64,000 bases of DNA from Prado023 sp963774745 (GCA_963774745.1 CAVZGE010000006.1:124001-188000), one strand, 5' to 3'. Shown: positions 31,517 to 43,144, counted from the first letter of the stretch. Numbers and translations: made by a program. Notes: generated by a model from the sequence alone, not told the origin.

Positions 31517-32302
31517 GTGCGTCCTGCCGATGGTCCTCCTCGGGGATCAGGCGCCATGGTCCGGCGCGACCCGTCCCGCGAGTCGGTGCAGCGGGTGGCC
31601 GTGGCAGCCCGACTGGGTCCACTGACCCCGGGCGCCATGGAGGCCATCAGGACCTGTCGGGGGCAGGAGTTCCAGCGACTGGAGCTCATCGGCGACTCGA
31701 TCCTCGAGCTCGTGCTGCACGCGCACTCGGTGATCACCGGGCCGTCCTGCGGGTACTGCGGTGGGCGGGCCGACAGGTTCACCACCGACGCCCACCTGGG
31801 CGAGCTCGCCCGGCAGATCGACCTGGGTGACTGGTTGGACTGGCGCCCGTCGGACCACCGCATGGCCGACCTGGTGGAGGCCTGTGCCGGCGCGACGTGG
31901 GTCAGCGGCCGGTGGCCGCAGGTCGTCACCTTCGTCTCGGCGGAGCTGCATCCCCTGGCCGTCGACGAGCAGCGCCGGCTGCTGCACGGTGGCGCCCAGG
32001 TGCATCCCGAGGCGCCGGCGCGGGCGCGCGAGATCCTCGGCGCGGCGATCCTCGAGGCGGCCGCCTCGACGTCGGCCTACCGGAGGCACCCGGAGGCCGA
32101 CGAGGGCGGCCTGTCACGGGTCAAGGCCCGGATGCTGTCCGGCGAGCACGTGCTGGGGCGCTGCCGGGACTCGCGGTGGGTGCACCGGAACCTGCGCACC
32201 CGACGCTTCGACCGCGACGACGTCGAGCGGCAGCTGGCCAACGACCTGCTCGCCCATGGGCTGGCATCGGCGATCACGATCGCGTGGCCGTTGACGACCT
32301 GA
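31517..32302 (+). CDS. RNase III-like protein, apparently two RNase III folds, no dsRBD
   Basis: 261 aa. The first half has an RNase III signature (FQRLELIGDSILELVL) with Glu56 and Asp60, and a second motif, RMADLVEACAG, with Asp118 and Glu121. Together these match the four catalytic acids of RNase III at the right spacing. It also has a CGYC pair (residues 78-81) in a loop. The second half (about 165-261) looks like a second, degenerate RNase III domain: REILGAAILE keeps Glu172 but has Ala176 for the catalytic Asp, followed by YRRHPEADEGGLSRVKARML, which resembles the canonical PxxxEGxLTxxR helix. There is no double-stranded-RNA-binding domain. GTG 31517 lies 7 nt after CAGAAT; ATG 31556 is an alternative. 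Not recognised as a named family. Nuclease activity is inferred. Confidence 0.7.
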   Translation: MRPADGPPRGSGAMVRRDPSRESVQRVAVAARLGPLTPGAMEAIRTCRGQEFQRLELIGDSILELVLHAHSVITGPSCGYCGGRADRFTTDAHLGELARQIDLGDWLDWRPSDHRMADLVEACAGATWVSGRWPQVVTFVSAELHPLAVDEQRRLLHGGAQVHPEAPARAREILGAAILEAAASTSAYRRHPEADEGGLSRVKARMLSGEHVLGRCRDSRWVHRNLRTRRFDRDDVERQLANDLLAHGLASAITIAWPLTT

Positions 32303-32405
32303 CCCGCTCCATCCACAGGATGTGTCCCGGGGGCTGGCCATCCCGACCCCGCTGCGGCAGGGTGCGGGGTGCGGCGCCGGGGGGCGTCGATCGATCGGGG
32401 GGATC

Positions 32406-32933
32406 ATGAACGAGACGATGTTGACCGTGTCGGGCAACCTGGTGTCCGATGTCGACTTCCGGGTGACGGCGCGCGGCGATGCCCTGGCGCGGTTCCGCCT
32501 GGCGTCCACCGTCAAGCGCTACGACCGCGCCAGCGGCCAGTGGCTCGACGGGGACACCGCCTACTGGAACGTGACGGCCTGGCGGCGGGCTGCCGAGAAC
32601 GCCGCGAAGTCGCTGGCGAAGGGCCACCCGGTGCTGGTGCACGGCAAGGTCCGCCAGCGCACGGTCGATCGCGAGGTTCCCGGGGCTCCGGGGACAACCA
32701 TGGCGGTCACGTTCACCGACCTCGAGGCCGTGGGCTTCGGCCTGGACCTCACCCGGTGCCGTGCGCAGTTCCAGCGCGCCCCGATCGGGCCGCAGACCGG
32801 TGCCGCCGACACGCAGGCACCTGTCGGGGACCCTGAGGGGGAGCAGGGTCGTCCGGGCTCAGGGGATGTCGTCGGGTCCGGGGACGCGACCGGCTCAGCG
32901 GCACCTGAGGAGCGGCGGATCGACGCGGCGTGA
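32406..32933 (+). CDS. ssb: Single-stranded DNA-binding protein (paralogue type)
   Basis: 175 aa. The N-terminal ~115 residues form an OB-fold (MLTVSGNLVSDVDFRVT, WNVTAWRRAAENAAKSL, GHPVLVHGKV) that binds ssDNA as a tetramer in this family. The tail is Gly/Asp/Glu-rich but ends in RRIDAA instead of the acidic DDDxPF-like tip that recruits partners in the main SSB. It is therefore probably an accessory SsbB-like paralogue. ATG 32406 follows a G-rich GGGGGGATC. It is alone between the RNase III-like gene and ettA, not next to rpsF/rpsR as the housekeeping ssb usually is. Confidence 0.88.
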   Translation: MNETMLTVSGNLVSDVDFRVTARGDALARFRLASTVKRYDRASGQWLDGDTAYWNVTAWRRAAENAAKSLAKGHPVLVHGKVRQRTVDREVPGAPGTTMAVTFTDLEAVGFGLDLTRCRAQFQRAPIGPQTGAADTQAPVGDPEGEQGRPGSGDVVGSGDATGSAAPEERRIDAA

Positions 32934-33014
32934 GGGATTTCGGGGGGCCTGCGGGGCAGGCCCGCGCACCGGTGCCGCTGGTTCTCGGGTTACGGGGCAT
33001 GGGCGTGTGGCCGA

Positions 33015-33020
33015 TACCCT
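33015..33020 (+). promoter_or_regulatory. -10 box TACCCT of ettA
   Basis: TACCCT ends 7 nt before ATG 33028; no Shine-Dalgarno sequence is present, so the mRNA is probably leaderless. Confidence 0.5.
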
Positions 33021-33027
33021 TGAGCCC

Positions 33028-34725
33028 ATGGCTGAGTTCATCTACACGCTTCGCAAGGCTCGCAAGGCCTTCGGCGACAAGGTCGTCCTCGACGACGTCA
33101 CCCTGTCCTTCCTGCCCGGCGCGAAGATCGGTGTCGTCGGACCCAACGGCGCGGGTAAGTCCAGCCTGATCAAGATCATGGCCGGCCTGGACCACGTGTC
33201 CAACGGGGAGGCGGACCTCAGCGCGGGCTACACGGTGGGCATCCTGTCCCAGGAGCCGGTGCTCGACGAGGCCAAGACCGTGCTGGGCAACGTCGAGGAC
33301 GGCGTGGCGGCGACGAAGGCCCTGGTGAACCGGTACAACGAGATCTCCGAGCTGATGGCCGATCCGGACGCCGACTTCGACGCTCTCATGACCGAGATGG
33401 GCGTCCTGCAGGAGAAGATCGACCACCTGGATGCCTGGGACCTGGACAGCCAGCTCGAGCAGGCGATGGACGCGCTGCGCTGCCCGCCGCCGGATGCCGA
33501 CGTCACGGTGCTCTCCGGTGGTGAGCGGCGCAGGGTCGCGCTCTGCAAGCTGCTGCTCCAGCAGCCTGACCTGCTCCTGCTCGACGAGCCGACCAACCAC
33601 CTCGACGCCGAGAGCGTCCAGTGGCTCGAGCAGCACCTGGAGAAGTACCCGGGCACGATCGTCGCGATCACCCACGACCGGTACTTCCTGGAGAACGTGG
33701 CGCAGTGGATCCTCGAGCTCGACCGCGGGCGTGCCTACCCGTACGAGGGCAACTACTCCACCTACCTCGATGCGAAGGCCGCCCGCCTGAAGGTGGAGGG
33801 CGCCAAGGACGCCAAGCTGCGCAGGCGACTGACCGACGAGCTCGAGTGGGTGCGCTCCAACGCCAAGGCCCGCCAGACCAAGAGCCGCGCCCGTCTGGGT
33901 CGTTATGAGGAGATGGCCACGGAGGCCGAGAAGACCCGCAAGCTGGACTTCGAGGAGATCCAGATCCCACCGGGCCCGCGCCTGGGCTCGCTGGTCGTCG
34001 AGGCCTCCGGGCTGACGAAGGCGTTCGACGATCGGGTGCTCATCGACGACCTGAGCTTCACCCTCCCGCGCAACGGCATCGTGGGCATCATCGGCCCGAA
34101 CGGTGTCGGCAAGACGACCCTGTTCAAGATGATCGTGGCGCAGGCCAACGAGGACACCTCCGACAAGGCGGCACTGCCGACGTCCGGCGACATCCGCGTC
34201 GGAGACACCGTGAAGTTGTCCTACGTCGACCAGAGCCGTGCCGGCCTGGACCCGACGAAGAACGTGTGGGAGGTCGTCTCCGACGGGCTGGACTGGATCA
34301 AGGTCGGCAACGTCGAGATGCCGTCGCGGGCCTACGTCGGCGCGTTCGGGTTCAAGGGCCCCGACCAGCAGAAGCCGTCGAAGGTGCTGTCCGGTGGTGA
34401 GCGCAACCGGCTGAACCTGGCGCTGACCCTCAAGCAGGGCGGCAACGTGATCCTGCTCGACGAGCCGACCAACGACCTCGACGTCGAGACGCTGGGCTCA
34501 CTGGAGAACGCGCTGCTGGACTTCCCCGGGTGTGCGGTGATCACGTCGCACGACCGCTGGTTCCTCGACCGCGTCGCGACGCACATCCTGGCCTACGAGG
34601 GCGACTCGCAGTGGTTCTGGTTCGAGGGCAACTTCGAGTCCTACGAGAAGAACAAGATCGCCCGCCTCGGCGCCGAAGCCGCCCGCCCCCACCGCGCCAC
34701 CTACCGCAAGCTCACCCGCGGCTAG
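33028..34725 (+). CDS. ettA: Energy-dependent translational throttle protein EttA (ABC-F)
   Basis: 565-aa ABC-F ATPase that acts on the ribosomal E site and gates the first elongation steps according to energy state. Two nucleotide-binding domains are visible: Walker A GPNGAGKSS and GPNGVGKTT, signatures LSGGERRRVAL and LSGGERNRLNL, and Walker B LLLLDEPTNHLD and VILLDEPTNDLD. The EttA arm and linker region lie between (about residues 240-320). There are no membrane segments, as expected for ABC-F. Length matches E. coli EttA (about 555). Its last codons overlap the 3' end of the convergent AbiEi/DUF559 gene by 14 nt. Confidence 0.95.
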   Translation: MAEFIYTLRKARKAFGDKVVLDDVTLSFLPGAKIGVVGPNGAGKSSLIKIMAGLDHVSNGEADLSAGYTVGILSQEPVLDEAKTVLGNVEDGVAATKALVNRYNEISELMADPDADFDALMTEMGVLQEKIDHLDAWDLDSQLEQAMDALRCPPPDADVTVLSGGERRRVALCKLLLQQPDLLLLDEPTNHLDAESVQWLEQHLEKYPGTIVAITHDRYFLENVAQWILELDRGRAYPYEGNYSTYLDAKAARLKVEGAKDAKLRRRLTDELEWVRSNAKARQTKSRARLGRYEEMATEAEKTRKLDFEEIQIPPGPRLGSLVVEASGLTKAFDDRVLIDDLSFTLPRNGIVGIIGPNGVGKTTLFKMIVAQANEDTSDKAALPTSGDIRVGDTVKLSYVDQSRAGLDPTKNVWEVVSDGLDWIKVGNVEMPSRAYVGAFGFKGPDQQKPSKVLSGGERNRLNLALTLKQGGNVILLDEPTNDLDVETLGSLENALLDFPGCAVITSHDRWFLDRVATHILAYEGDSQWFWFEGNFESYEKNKIARLGAEAARPHRATYRKLTRG

Positions 34726-35770
34726 GGCGCCGGCCGGCGCTGCCTCCCGCCGGCGGTTCTCGCCAATGTGACGGAACTCCCTGACTTCGCGAGATCCGGG
34801 CGAGATCGGGAGAATGACCGGGGAGCGGAGCCGGCACGGGTGGCGAGGCGTGGTCCGTCAGGGATGTCGGGACGTGGGAGAGCTCGGCGGATCCGGTCCT
34901 GCGAGAGCACGGCTCGTCCCAGAGCTCGGCCCAGATCACCCGCAGCACGCGATGCCCGCCCTCAACGATCCGGTCGTGCCGCAGCTTCTCCGCCCAGTGG
35001 GCAGCAGCAGGATCCCCTCCAATGCTGTACTTCGACCGCCCATCGAACTCGACGACGAGTAGCCCCTCCACCAGGAAGTCCACCCGTGGACTGCCCTGGA
35101 TGTCGGCGAGGACGACCTGTTCGGCCACGGCCAGTCCCATGCGCCTCAGTCGCAGCCGCAGCAGGCTCTCGCCCGGGGACTCCGCCAGCCCGCTCGCGTG
35201 GGCGGGGAGTGCGCGGACCCTGGCCGCCCCTGGGACGCCGCGCGTCCGTGCCGCCGCCTCCGCCAGCGCGTCGGAATCGACCATGTCCCGCTGAAGGGCG
35301 GCGTCGGCGATCGCAATCGCCCAGTCGAGCGGGAGCGTTCGGGCGCACTGCAGGACGGTCAGCAGCGGGTTGGAGGCGGGCATGCCGGAGGCCGGTGCCG
35401 TGGCCCTGCGCGGGACCCGCGCGCAGTGCAGCCGATATCCCGGCCCTGACTTCGGATTGCCCGCGCGACCCGTCAACGGCGACAGCTGGACCAGTCCGAG
35501 TGGGCCGGTGGGCATGGGCAGGCCCCAGGCGAGGGCCGCGGTGTGGTGGCTCACGACGACCTGGCCAACCCTGCCCAGCAGCGCGCGTGCACGCACGAGG
35601 TGCTCGGCGTCCGGGCTGAGCCCGGCCAGGTCGGCGTAGGTGCCCTGACCGATGCGGGTCATGCCCGCAACGGCCCGGCGCGCCTCCGGGTAGCTCACCC
35701 CACCTTCGAGAAGTCCGCGTATCTGCAGGTAGGGATCGCCGGCCACGCCCTGATGGTGGCTGGCAGTCAT
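34712..35770 (-). CDS. AbiEi-type / DUF559 (Vsr-like nuclease fold) protein
   Basis: 352 aa. The N-terminal part resembles AbiEi antitoxin-like winged-helix regions found in actinobacterial DUF559 proteins (VSHHTAALAWGLPMP). The C-terminal part has the PD-(D/E)xK-like DUF559 core: ESLLRLRLRRMGL, VDFLVEGLLVVEFDGRSKY, then KLRHDRIVEGGHRVLRVIW. The last ~45 residues are low-complexity, and part of them (HSPDLARISRSQG) is encoded by a repeat palindrome that recurs 1 kb away at the other end of the gene. No AbiEii toxin partner is adjacent. ATG 35770 is chosen; an in-frame GTG at 35812 is possible. It may be a DNA endonuclease or repair-related enzyme. Function is not established for this family. 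Confidence 0.72.
   Translation of the reverse strand: MTASHHQGVAGDPYLQIRGLLEGGVSYPEARRAVAGMTRIGQGTYADLAGLSPDAEHLVRARALLGRVGQVVVSHHTAALAWGLPMPTGPLGLVQLSPLTGRAGNPKSGPGYRLHCARVPRRATAPASGMPASNPLLTVLQCARTLPLDWAIAIADAALQRDMVDSDALAEAAARTRGVPGAARVRALPAHASGLAESPGESLLRLRLRRMGLAVAEQVVLADIQGSPRVDFLVEGLLVVEFDGRSKYSIGGDPAAAHWAEKLRHDRIVEGGHRVLRVIWAELWDEPCSRRTGSAELSHVPTSLTDHASPPVPAPLPGHSPDLARISRSQGVPSHWREPPAGGSAGRRPSRG
34727..34740. terminator. 14-bp perfect palindrome after ettA
   Basis: GCGCCGGCCGGCGC begins 2 nt after the ettA stop codon and could form a GC stem for termination. There is no T-tract and it overlaps the last codons of the convergent gene. Confidence 0.3.
34777..34815. repeat. Palindromic element copy 1 (within 3' end of AbiEi/DUF559 gene)
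   Basis: Read on the minus strand, TCTCCCGATCTCGCCCGGATCTC matches the arm of the palindrome at 35839-35902 with two mismatches, as stated in two parts: CTCCCGATCT is identical, and GCNCGGATCTC is identical apart from one base. CTCCC at 34777 and GGGAG at 34808 form an imperfect hairpin. Confidence 0.6.
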
Positions 35771-35838
35771 CGATCCCGGAATGGGTGGCCACCAACCTGT
35801 GGACAGACGCACCGCCGCACCGCCGAGAGCCCCCTGAC

Positions 35839-35902
35839 GAATCTCCCGATCTTGCTCGGATCTCTCCGAAATCCAGGAGATCCGAGCAAGATGGGGAGAT
35901 TC
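35839..35902. repeat. Long inverted repeat (26-bp arms, 12-nt loop), palindromic element copy 2
   Basis: Positions 35839-35864 and 35877-35902 are inverted copies with a single mismatch, separated by 12 nt. The hairpin lies between the 5' end of the AbiEi/DUF559 gene and the 3' end of the FAD dehydrogenase gene, both on the minus strand. It could terminate transcription of the dehydrogenase gene. However, the arm sequence recurs at the other end of the nuclease gene, which suggests a repeat family rather than an ordinary terminator. Confidence 0.85.
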
Positions 35903-35927
35903 TGCGGGAGCGGGAGGCGTGCCGGTG

Positions 35928-38852
<2,925 letters not shown>

Positions 38853-39023
38853 GGGCAGCAGGCTTCCACCCCGGCGCGGCCATGTCCTGATGTGCGCCCT
38901 CAACCGCCGGCACCCCGGCGTGCCGCCAGCGGTCGCGTCCCGCGCGGACGCAGGGCTACCGTGACAGCGCCGGGGCCCACCCAGCCCGGCCCCCACTCGC
39001 CGCCGGACCCCAGGAGGATCCCC

Positions 39024-39656
39024 ATGGACGCATCGAAGGCCGCCCTCGTGCTCATCGAGTTCCAGAACGACTTCACCAGCGAGGGGGGTTCCCTGCACGG
39101 CGCGGTCGCCGAGGTCATGGAGGCCACCTCGATGATCGCCAACACGCAGGCTGCGATCGCCGCCGCGCGCGCCGCGGGCGCCACGATCATCCACTCGCCG
39201 ATCCAGTTCGCTCCCGGGTACAACGAGATCACGGCCCATCCCTACGGCATCCTCAAGGGCGTCGTGGACACCAACTCCTTCGTGAAGGGGGAGTGGGGGG
39301 CGCAGATCGTCGAGGACGTCGCGCCCGAGGAGGGGGACATCGTGCTCGAGGGCAAGCGCGGGCTCGACGCCTTCGCCAGCACGAACCTGGACTTCATCCT
39401 GCGCAGCAAGGGTGTGCAGACCGTTGCCCTGGCCGGGTTCCTGACCAACTGCTGCGTGGAGTCGACCATGCGCTCGGCCTACGAGAAGGGCTTCGAGGTC
39501 CTCACCCTCACCGATTGCCTGGGCGCCACGAGCATCGAGGAGCACGACAACGCGATCAAGTACGACTACCCGATGTTCTCCAAGCCGATGACCTCGGCGG
39601 AGTTCAGCGCCGCACTGGCCGGCGCGGAGGCGGACGACGCGTCCCGGGGGTACTGA
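39024..39656 (+). CDS. Isochorismatase-family cysteine hydrolase
   Basis: 210 aa. The family fold with catalytic Asp (ALVLIEFQNDF), Lys (EGKRGLDAF) and Cys (FLTNCCVEST) is complete. Members hydrolyse amides or vinyl ethers such as nicotinamide, ureidoacrylate or isochorismate. The substrate is not clear here. AGGAGG sits 7 nt before ATG 39024, one of the few strong ribosome sites in the window, and TACCGT near 38957 may be its -10 box. The gene stands alone, divergent from the FAD dehydrogenase. Confidence 0.88.
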   Translation: MDASKAALVLIEFQNDFTSEGGSLHGAVAEVMEATSMIANTQAAIAAARAAGATIIHSPIQFAPGYNEITAHPYGILKGVVDTNSFVKGEWGAQIVEDVAPEEGDIVLEGKRGLDAFASTNLDFILRSKGVQTVALAGFLTNCCVESTMRSAYEKGFEVLTLTDCLGATSIEEHDNAIKYDYPMFSKPMTSAEFSAALAGAEADDASRGY

Positions 39657-39765
39657 CCCGCGGCCCGGGGACCCGCCACGCCATCGGGGTTCCCGGTTCG
39701 TGGGATCGGGTCGTTAGCCCCGGGACGGGGGACCAACGCGGGCTGAGGCACCTGTGCGCGCGACC

Positions 39766-39771
39766 TATCGT
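39766..39771 (+). promoter_or_regulatory. -10 box TATCGT of the AspT/YidE-type transporter gene
   Basis: TATCGT ends 6 nt before ATG 39778, with no ribosome-binding sequence: a leaderless-start layout. It also supports 39778 over the upstream GTG at 39754. Confidence 0.5.
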
Positions 39772-39777
39772 GTGCCC

Positions 39778-41358
39778 ATGAGCGTCGAGCTGCTGATCTC
39801 CGAACCACTGATCCTGCTCTTCGGGGTGCTGGCCCTCGGGTCGCTGCTCGGGTCGATCCGGTTCGGGAGCTTCTCGTTCGGGTCGGCGGCCGTGCTGTTC
39901 GTCGGCCTGGCCGCCTCCGCGTGGAACCCCGACCTGGTGATCCCGCGGATCCTGGGCATCTTCGGCCTGGCGATCTTCGCCTACGGCATCGGGGTGAGCA
40001 GCGGACCGCAGTTCTTCCACGTGCTGCGCAACTTCCGGGGCGCCGTGCTCCTCGTGGTGGGCATCCTGGTCGCCGCCGCCGGCGTTGCGGTGGGCGTCGG
40101 GCACCTGATGGGGCTCAGCGGTCCGGTGGTCTCCGGGTTGTACGCCGGCGCCCTGACCAACACCCCCGCGCTGGCCGCATCGATCGAGGCGCTGGGCTCC
40201 GACGAGCCCACGGTGGGCTACTCGGTGACCTACATCGGCGGGGTGCTGGGGATGGTCGCCGCGGTGGGGCTGATGGGCCTGGCGCGGCTGCCCCGGGCGG
40301 CCGAGGCGGAAGCGGCTGACGAGGCGCCGCCGGAGCTGGTGCACCAGAGCATCCGGGTCACCGCGGACGACGCGCCCGAGCTGGGCACGATCGTGGAGGA
40401 GGGGCAGGTGATCTTCTCCCGGGTGGAGCACGACGGGGTGGTGCGGGTCGCCACCGACGGGTTCCGTCCGTCCCCCGGCGACGTCGTGACCGTCATCGGG
40501 CCGCAGCCGGCAGTGGACGACGTCACCGCCCGCCTGGGTCGCCCCAGCACCAACTACCTCACCCTGAACCGGCGTGAGCTGGACTTCCGCCGGGTGGCCG
40601 TCTCCAACCACGACATCGCCGGGCAGACGATCGCCGACCTGCGCCTCTACCGGCGCTACGGCGCCACCGCCACCCGGGTGCGCCGTGGTGACATCGACCT
40701 GCTGGCCACCGACGACCTGGTGCTGCAGATCGGCGACCGGGTCCGGATCGTCGCGCCGCGGGACCGGATGCCCGAGATCGGGCACCTCCTCGGCGACTCG
40801 GAGCGGGGCACCGGGGAGGTCGAGGGTGCGGGGTTCGCGCTCGGCCTGGTGCTGGGCCTCCTGCTCGGGGTGATCGAGTTCCCGCTCCCCGGCGGCAGCA
40901 CGGTGTCGCTGGGCCTGGCCGGCGGCCCGCTGGTCGCAGGCCTCGTGCTCGGCCGCCTGCGCCGCAGCGGACCGTTCATCTGGGCGCTGCCCTTCCCCGC
41001 CGCCACGGCGCTCAACCAGCTGGGGATCCTGCTGTTCCTGGCCTATGCCGGCACCAACGCCGGCGACGACCTGGTCGCGGCCATGCAGAGCGACCAGGGC
41101 ATCCGGATCCTCATCGCCGGCCTGCTGGTGACCGGATTCGCGGCGTTCGCCCTGACGCTGCTCGGACCAGCGGTGTCCGGGATCGCCGGCCCGCGCCTGG
41201 CCGGGGTCATCGCCGGGTTCCAGACCCAGCCGGCCGTGCTGACGTTCGCCAACGAGCGCAACGGCGCCGACCCGCGGGTGAACCTCGGCTACGCCCTGGC
41301 CTACCCGGTCGCGATGATCGTCAAGGTGATCGTCGCCCCCCTGATCGGGCGGATGTAG
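39778..41358 (+). CDS. AspT/YidE-type (AAEx family) membrane transporter with TrkA_C domains
   Basis: 526 aa. Two hydrophobic halves of about five transmembrane segments each (residues ~1-180 and ~345-526) flank a cytosolic region with two RCK/TrkA_C-like domains (about 190-340; for example LTLNRRELDFRRVAVS and LVLQIGDRVRIVAP). The paired motifs AGALTNTPALAA and AGFQTQPAVLTFA are the repeated half-signatures of the aspartate:alanine exchanger family. Substrate is uncertain: it may be dicarboxylates, as in AspT and succinate exchangers, or unknown. The cytosolic domains suggest ligand gating. It is monocistronic and convergent with the alpha-glucosidase gene (9 nt between stops). Confidence 0.88.
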   Translation: MSVELLISEPLILLFGVLALGSLLGSIRFGSFSFGSAAVLFVGLAASAWNPDLVIPRILGIFGLAIFAYGIGVSSGPQFFHVLRNFRGAVLLVVGILVAAAGVAVGVGHLMGLSGPVVSGLYAGALTNTPALAASIEALGSDEPTVGYSVTYIGGVLGMVAAVGLMGLARLPRAAEAEAADEAPPELVHQSIRVTADDAPELGTIVEEGQVIFSRVEHDGVVRVATDGFRPSPGDVVTVIGPQPAVDDVTARLGRPSTNYLTLNRRELDFRRVAVSNHDIAGQTIADLRLYRRYGATATRVRRGDIDLLATDDLVLQIGDRVRIVAPRDRMPEIGHLLGDSERGTGEVEGAGFALGLVLGLLLGVIEFPLPGGSTVSLGLAGGPLVAGLVLGRLRRSGPFIWALPFPAATALNQLGILLFLAYAGTNAGDDLVAAMQSDQGIRILIAGLLVTGFAAFALTLLGPAVSGIAGPRLAGVIAGFQTQPAVLTFANERNGADPRVNLGYALAYPVAMIVKVIVAPLIGRM

Positions 41359-41367
41359 CCGAGCGGG

Positions 41368-43050
41368 TCAGCGCAGCCAGGCGGCGGTGTCCGGGGGCAG
41401 CCAGAAGCCGTCGGCACCGGCCTGCAGCGCGGGCCTGCTCGAGGCGATGACCGAACCCGCGTGCACGAGCGCGGGGGAGTCCCCGAGGTTCATCGCGACC
41501 AGCACGTGCGGGTCCTCGTCCCCAGCGGGGCGACGCAGCACCAGGCAGGTGTCCCCGGGCGCGCTGACCCAGTCCAGGTCGCCGTCGCCCAGTGCGGGCT
41601 CGGCGCGGCGCAGCCTCAGGAGCAGCCGGGTGAGCTCGAGGGTGGACCCCGGGTCGCCGGTCTGGGCCTCGACGCTCAGGTCGCCCCAGTGCCCGGGCAT
41701 GGGCAGCCACGAGGCACCCGTGGGGCTGAACCCGAACGCGGGCGCCTCGCGCGTCCAGGGGATCGGGACCCGGCACCCGTCACGGAAGCCCTCGGCTCCG
41801 CCGGTCCGGTGGAACGCGGGGTCCTGCCGGGACTCCGCGGGCAGGTCGAGCACCTCCTCCAGGCCGAGTTCCTGACCCTGGTAGAGGTAGGCCGAGCCGG
41901 GCAGGCCGAGCATGAACACCAGGCCGGCGCGGGCGCGCGCGAGGCCGCGGGCGTCGTCGGCTGCCACGCCCGGGACCGGGGCGGTGTTGGACTGCGGCAT
42001 CCGCTCGCCGGTCGCCTCGACCGCGTACTTCGTGCGCACCCGGGGGACGTCGTGGTTCTCCAGCACCCAGGTCGTCGGAGCGCCGACGCTGGCCGCGGTG
42101 TGCAGCGAGCGGTCGATGACCGCGCGCATCACCCCCGCGTCCCAGGGGCACTTGAGGTAGTCGAAGTTGAACGCGGTGTGCAGCTCGTCGGGGCGGATGT
42201 AGCGGGCCAGCGCCTCGTCGGTGCCCACCCAGACCTCGCCGACGAAGACCCGTGGCGGGTGATAGCCGTTGGAGACCCGGCGCCACTGCCGCCAGATCTC
42301 GTGGACGCCGGGCTGGTCCCACTGGGGGAACTCCTGGATGTCCCCGAAGGTCATGAGCAGCCCGTCACCCTCGCCGGATCGGGGGTAGCCGGGCGCCTTG
42401 ACCAGGCCGGTGGCGACGTCGATGCGGAAGCCGTCGATGCCACGGTCGAACCAGAACCGCAATGTCGCCTCGAAGTCCGCCCGGACGTCGGGGTGGTCCC
42501 AGTTGAAGTCGGGCTGGGCGGAGTCGAACAGATGCAGGTACCACCACCCGCTCGGTTGCCCGGATGCATCGAGGATCGGGTCCCATGCCCGGCCGCCGAA
42601 GGCCGAGCGCCAGTCGTTGGGCGGGTTGGCCCCGCCGTCCGCCCCACGAACGCAGTGGTAGCGCTGCCACGCCGGTGACCCCGGTTCCGAGGCGAGCGCC
42701 TCCTGGAAGAAGACGTGCTGGTCCGAGCTGTGGTTGGGCACGATGTCGACGATCACCTTGATGCCCAGATCGTGGGCCTCGGCGACCAGGGCCTCCACGT
42801 CGGCCACGTCGCCGAACATCGGGTCGATCGCCCGGAAGTCAGCCACGTCGTAGCCGCCGTCGGCCTGCGGCGAGGTGTACCAGGGCGAGAACCAGACGGC
42901 GTCCACCCCCAGCCGGGCCAGGTGCGGCAGCCGACTGCGGATCCCGGCGACGTCGCCGAACCCGTCGCCGTCGGAGTCCGCCCACGACTTGGGATACACC
43001 TGGTAGATGACGGCGTTGCGCCACCAATCAGCATCCGTGGTGATCGACAT
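41368..43050 (-). CDS. GH13 alpha-glucosidase / oligo-1,6-glucosidase family
   Basis: 560 aa, intracellular. GH13 landmarks: YQVYPKSWADSDGDGFGD at the N-terminus, nucleophile Asp in GFRIDVATG, acid/base Glu in VFVGEVWV, and Asp in VLENHDVPR. The short QADGGYDVADF and PNHSSDQHVFF segments are typical of the alpha-glucosidase/oligo-1,6-glucosidase/trehalose-type subfamilies. It hydrolyses alpha-glucosidic bonds in maltose-, isomaltose- or sucrose-like substrates, complementing the amylase and MalQ. CAGGAT lies 6 nt before ATG 43050 on the minus strand, so the transcript may be leaderless. The gene is divergent from the truncated haemoglobin gene. Confidence 0.92.
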   Translation of the reverse strand: MSITTDADWWRNAVIYQVYPKSWADSDGDGFGDVAGIRSRLPHLARLGVDAVWFSPWYTSPQADGGYDVADFRAIDPMFGDVADVEALVAEAHDLGIKVIVDIVPNHSSDQHVFFQEALASEPGSPAWQRYHCVRGADGGANPPNDWRSAFGGRAWDPILDASGQPSGWWYLHLFDSAQPDFNWDHPDVRADFEATLRFWFDRGIDGFRIDVATGLVKAPGYPRSGEGDGLLMTFGDIQEFPQWDQPGVHEIWRQWRRVSNGYHPPRVFVGEVWVGTDEALARYIRPDELHTAFNFDYLKCPWDAGVMRAVIDRSLHTAASVGAPTTWVLENHDVPRVRTKYAVEATGERMPQSNTAPVPGVAADDARGLARARAGLVFMLGLPGSAYLYQGQELGLEEVLDLPAESRQDPAFHRTGGAEGFRDGCRVPIPWTREAPAFGFSPTGASWLPMPGHWGDLSVEAQTGDPGSTLELTRLLLRLRRAEPALGDGDLDWVSAPGDTCLVLRRPAGDEDPHVLVAMNLGDSPALVHAGSVIASSRPALQAGADGFWLPPDTAAWLR

Positions 43051-43144
43051 GGACACATCCTGTCCTGTTGGCCGGGCGGAATCCACGTCGGGCGGGCGCC
43101 GGTCCCGCAGGTTGCGTCCCGGCCCCGGTGCCACCGCGGTGGAC

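Noticed and set aside
34712..35770. AbiEi-like gene considered as half of an AbiE toxin-antitoxin pair
   Set aside because: No AbiEii nucleotidyltransferase-like gene is adjacent; neighbours are ettA and a dehydrogenase.
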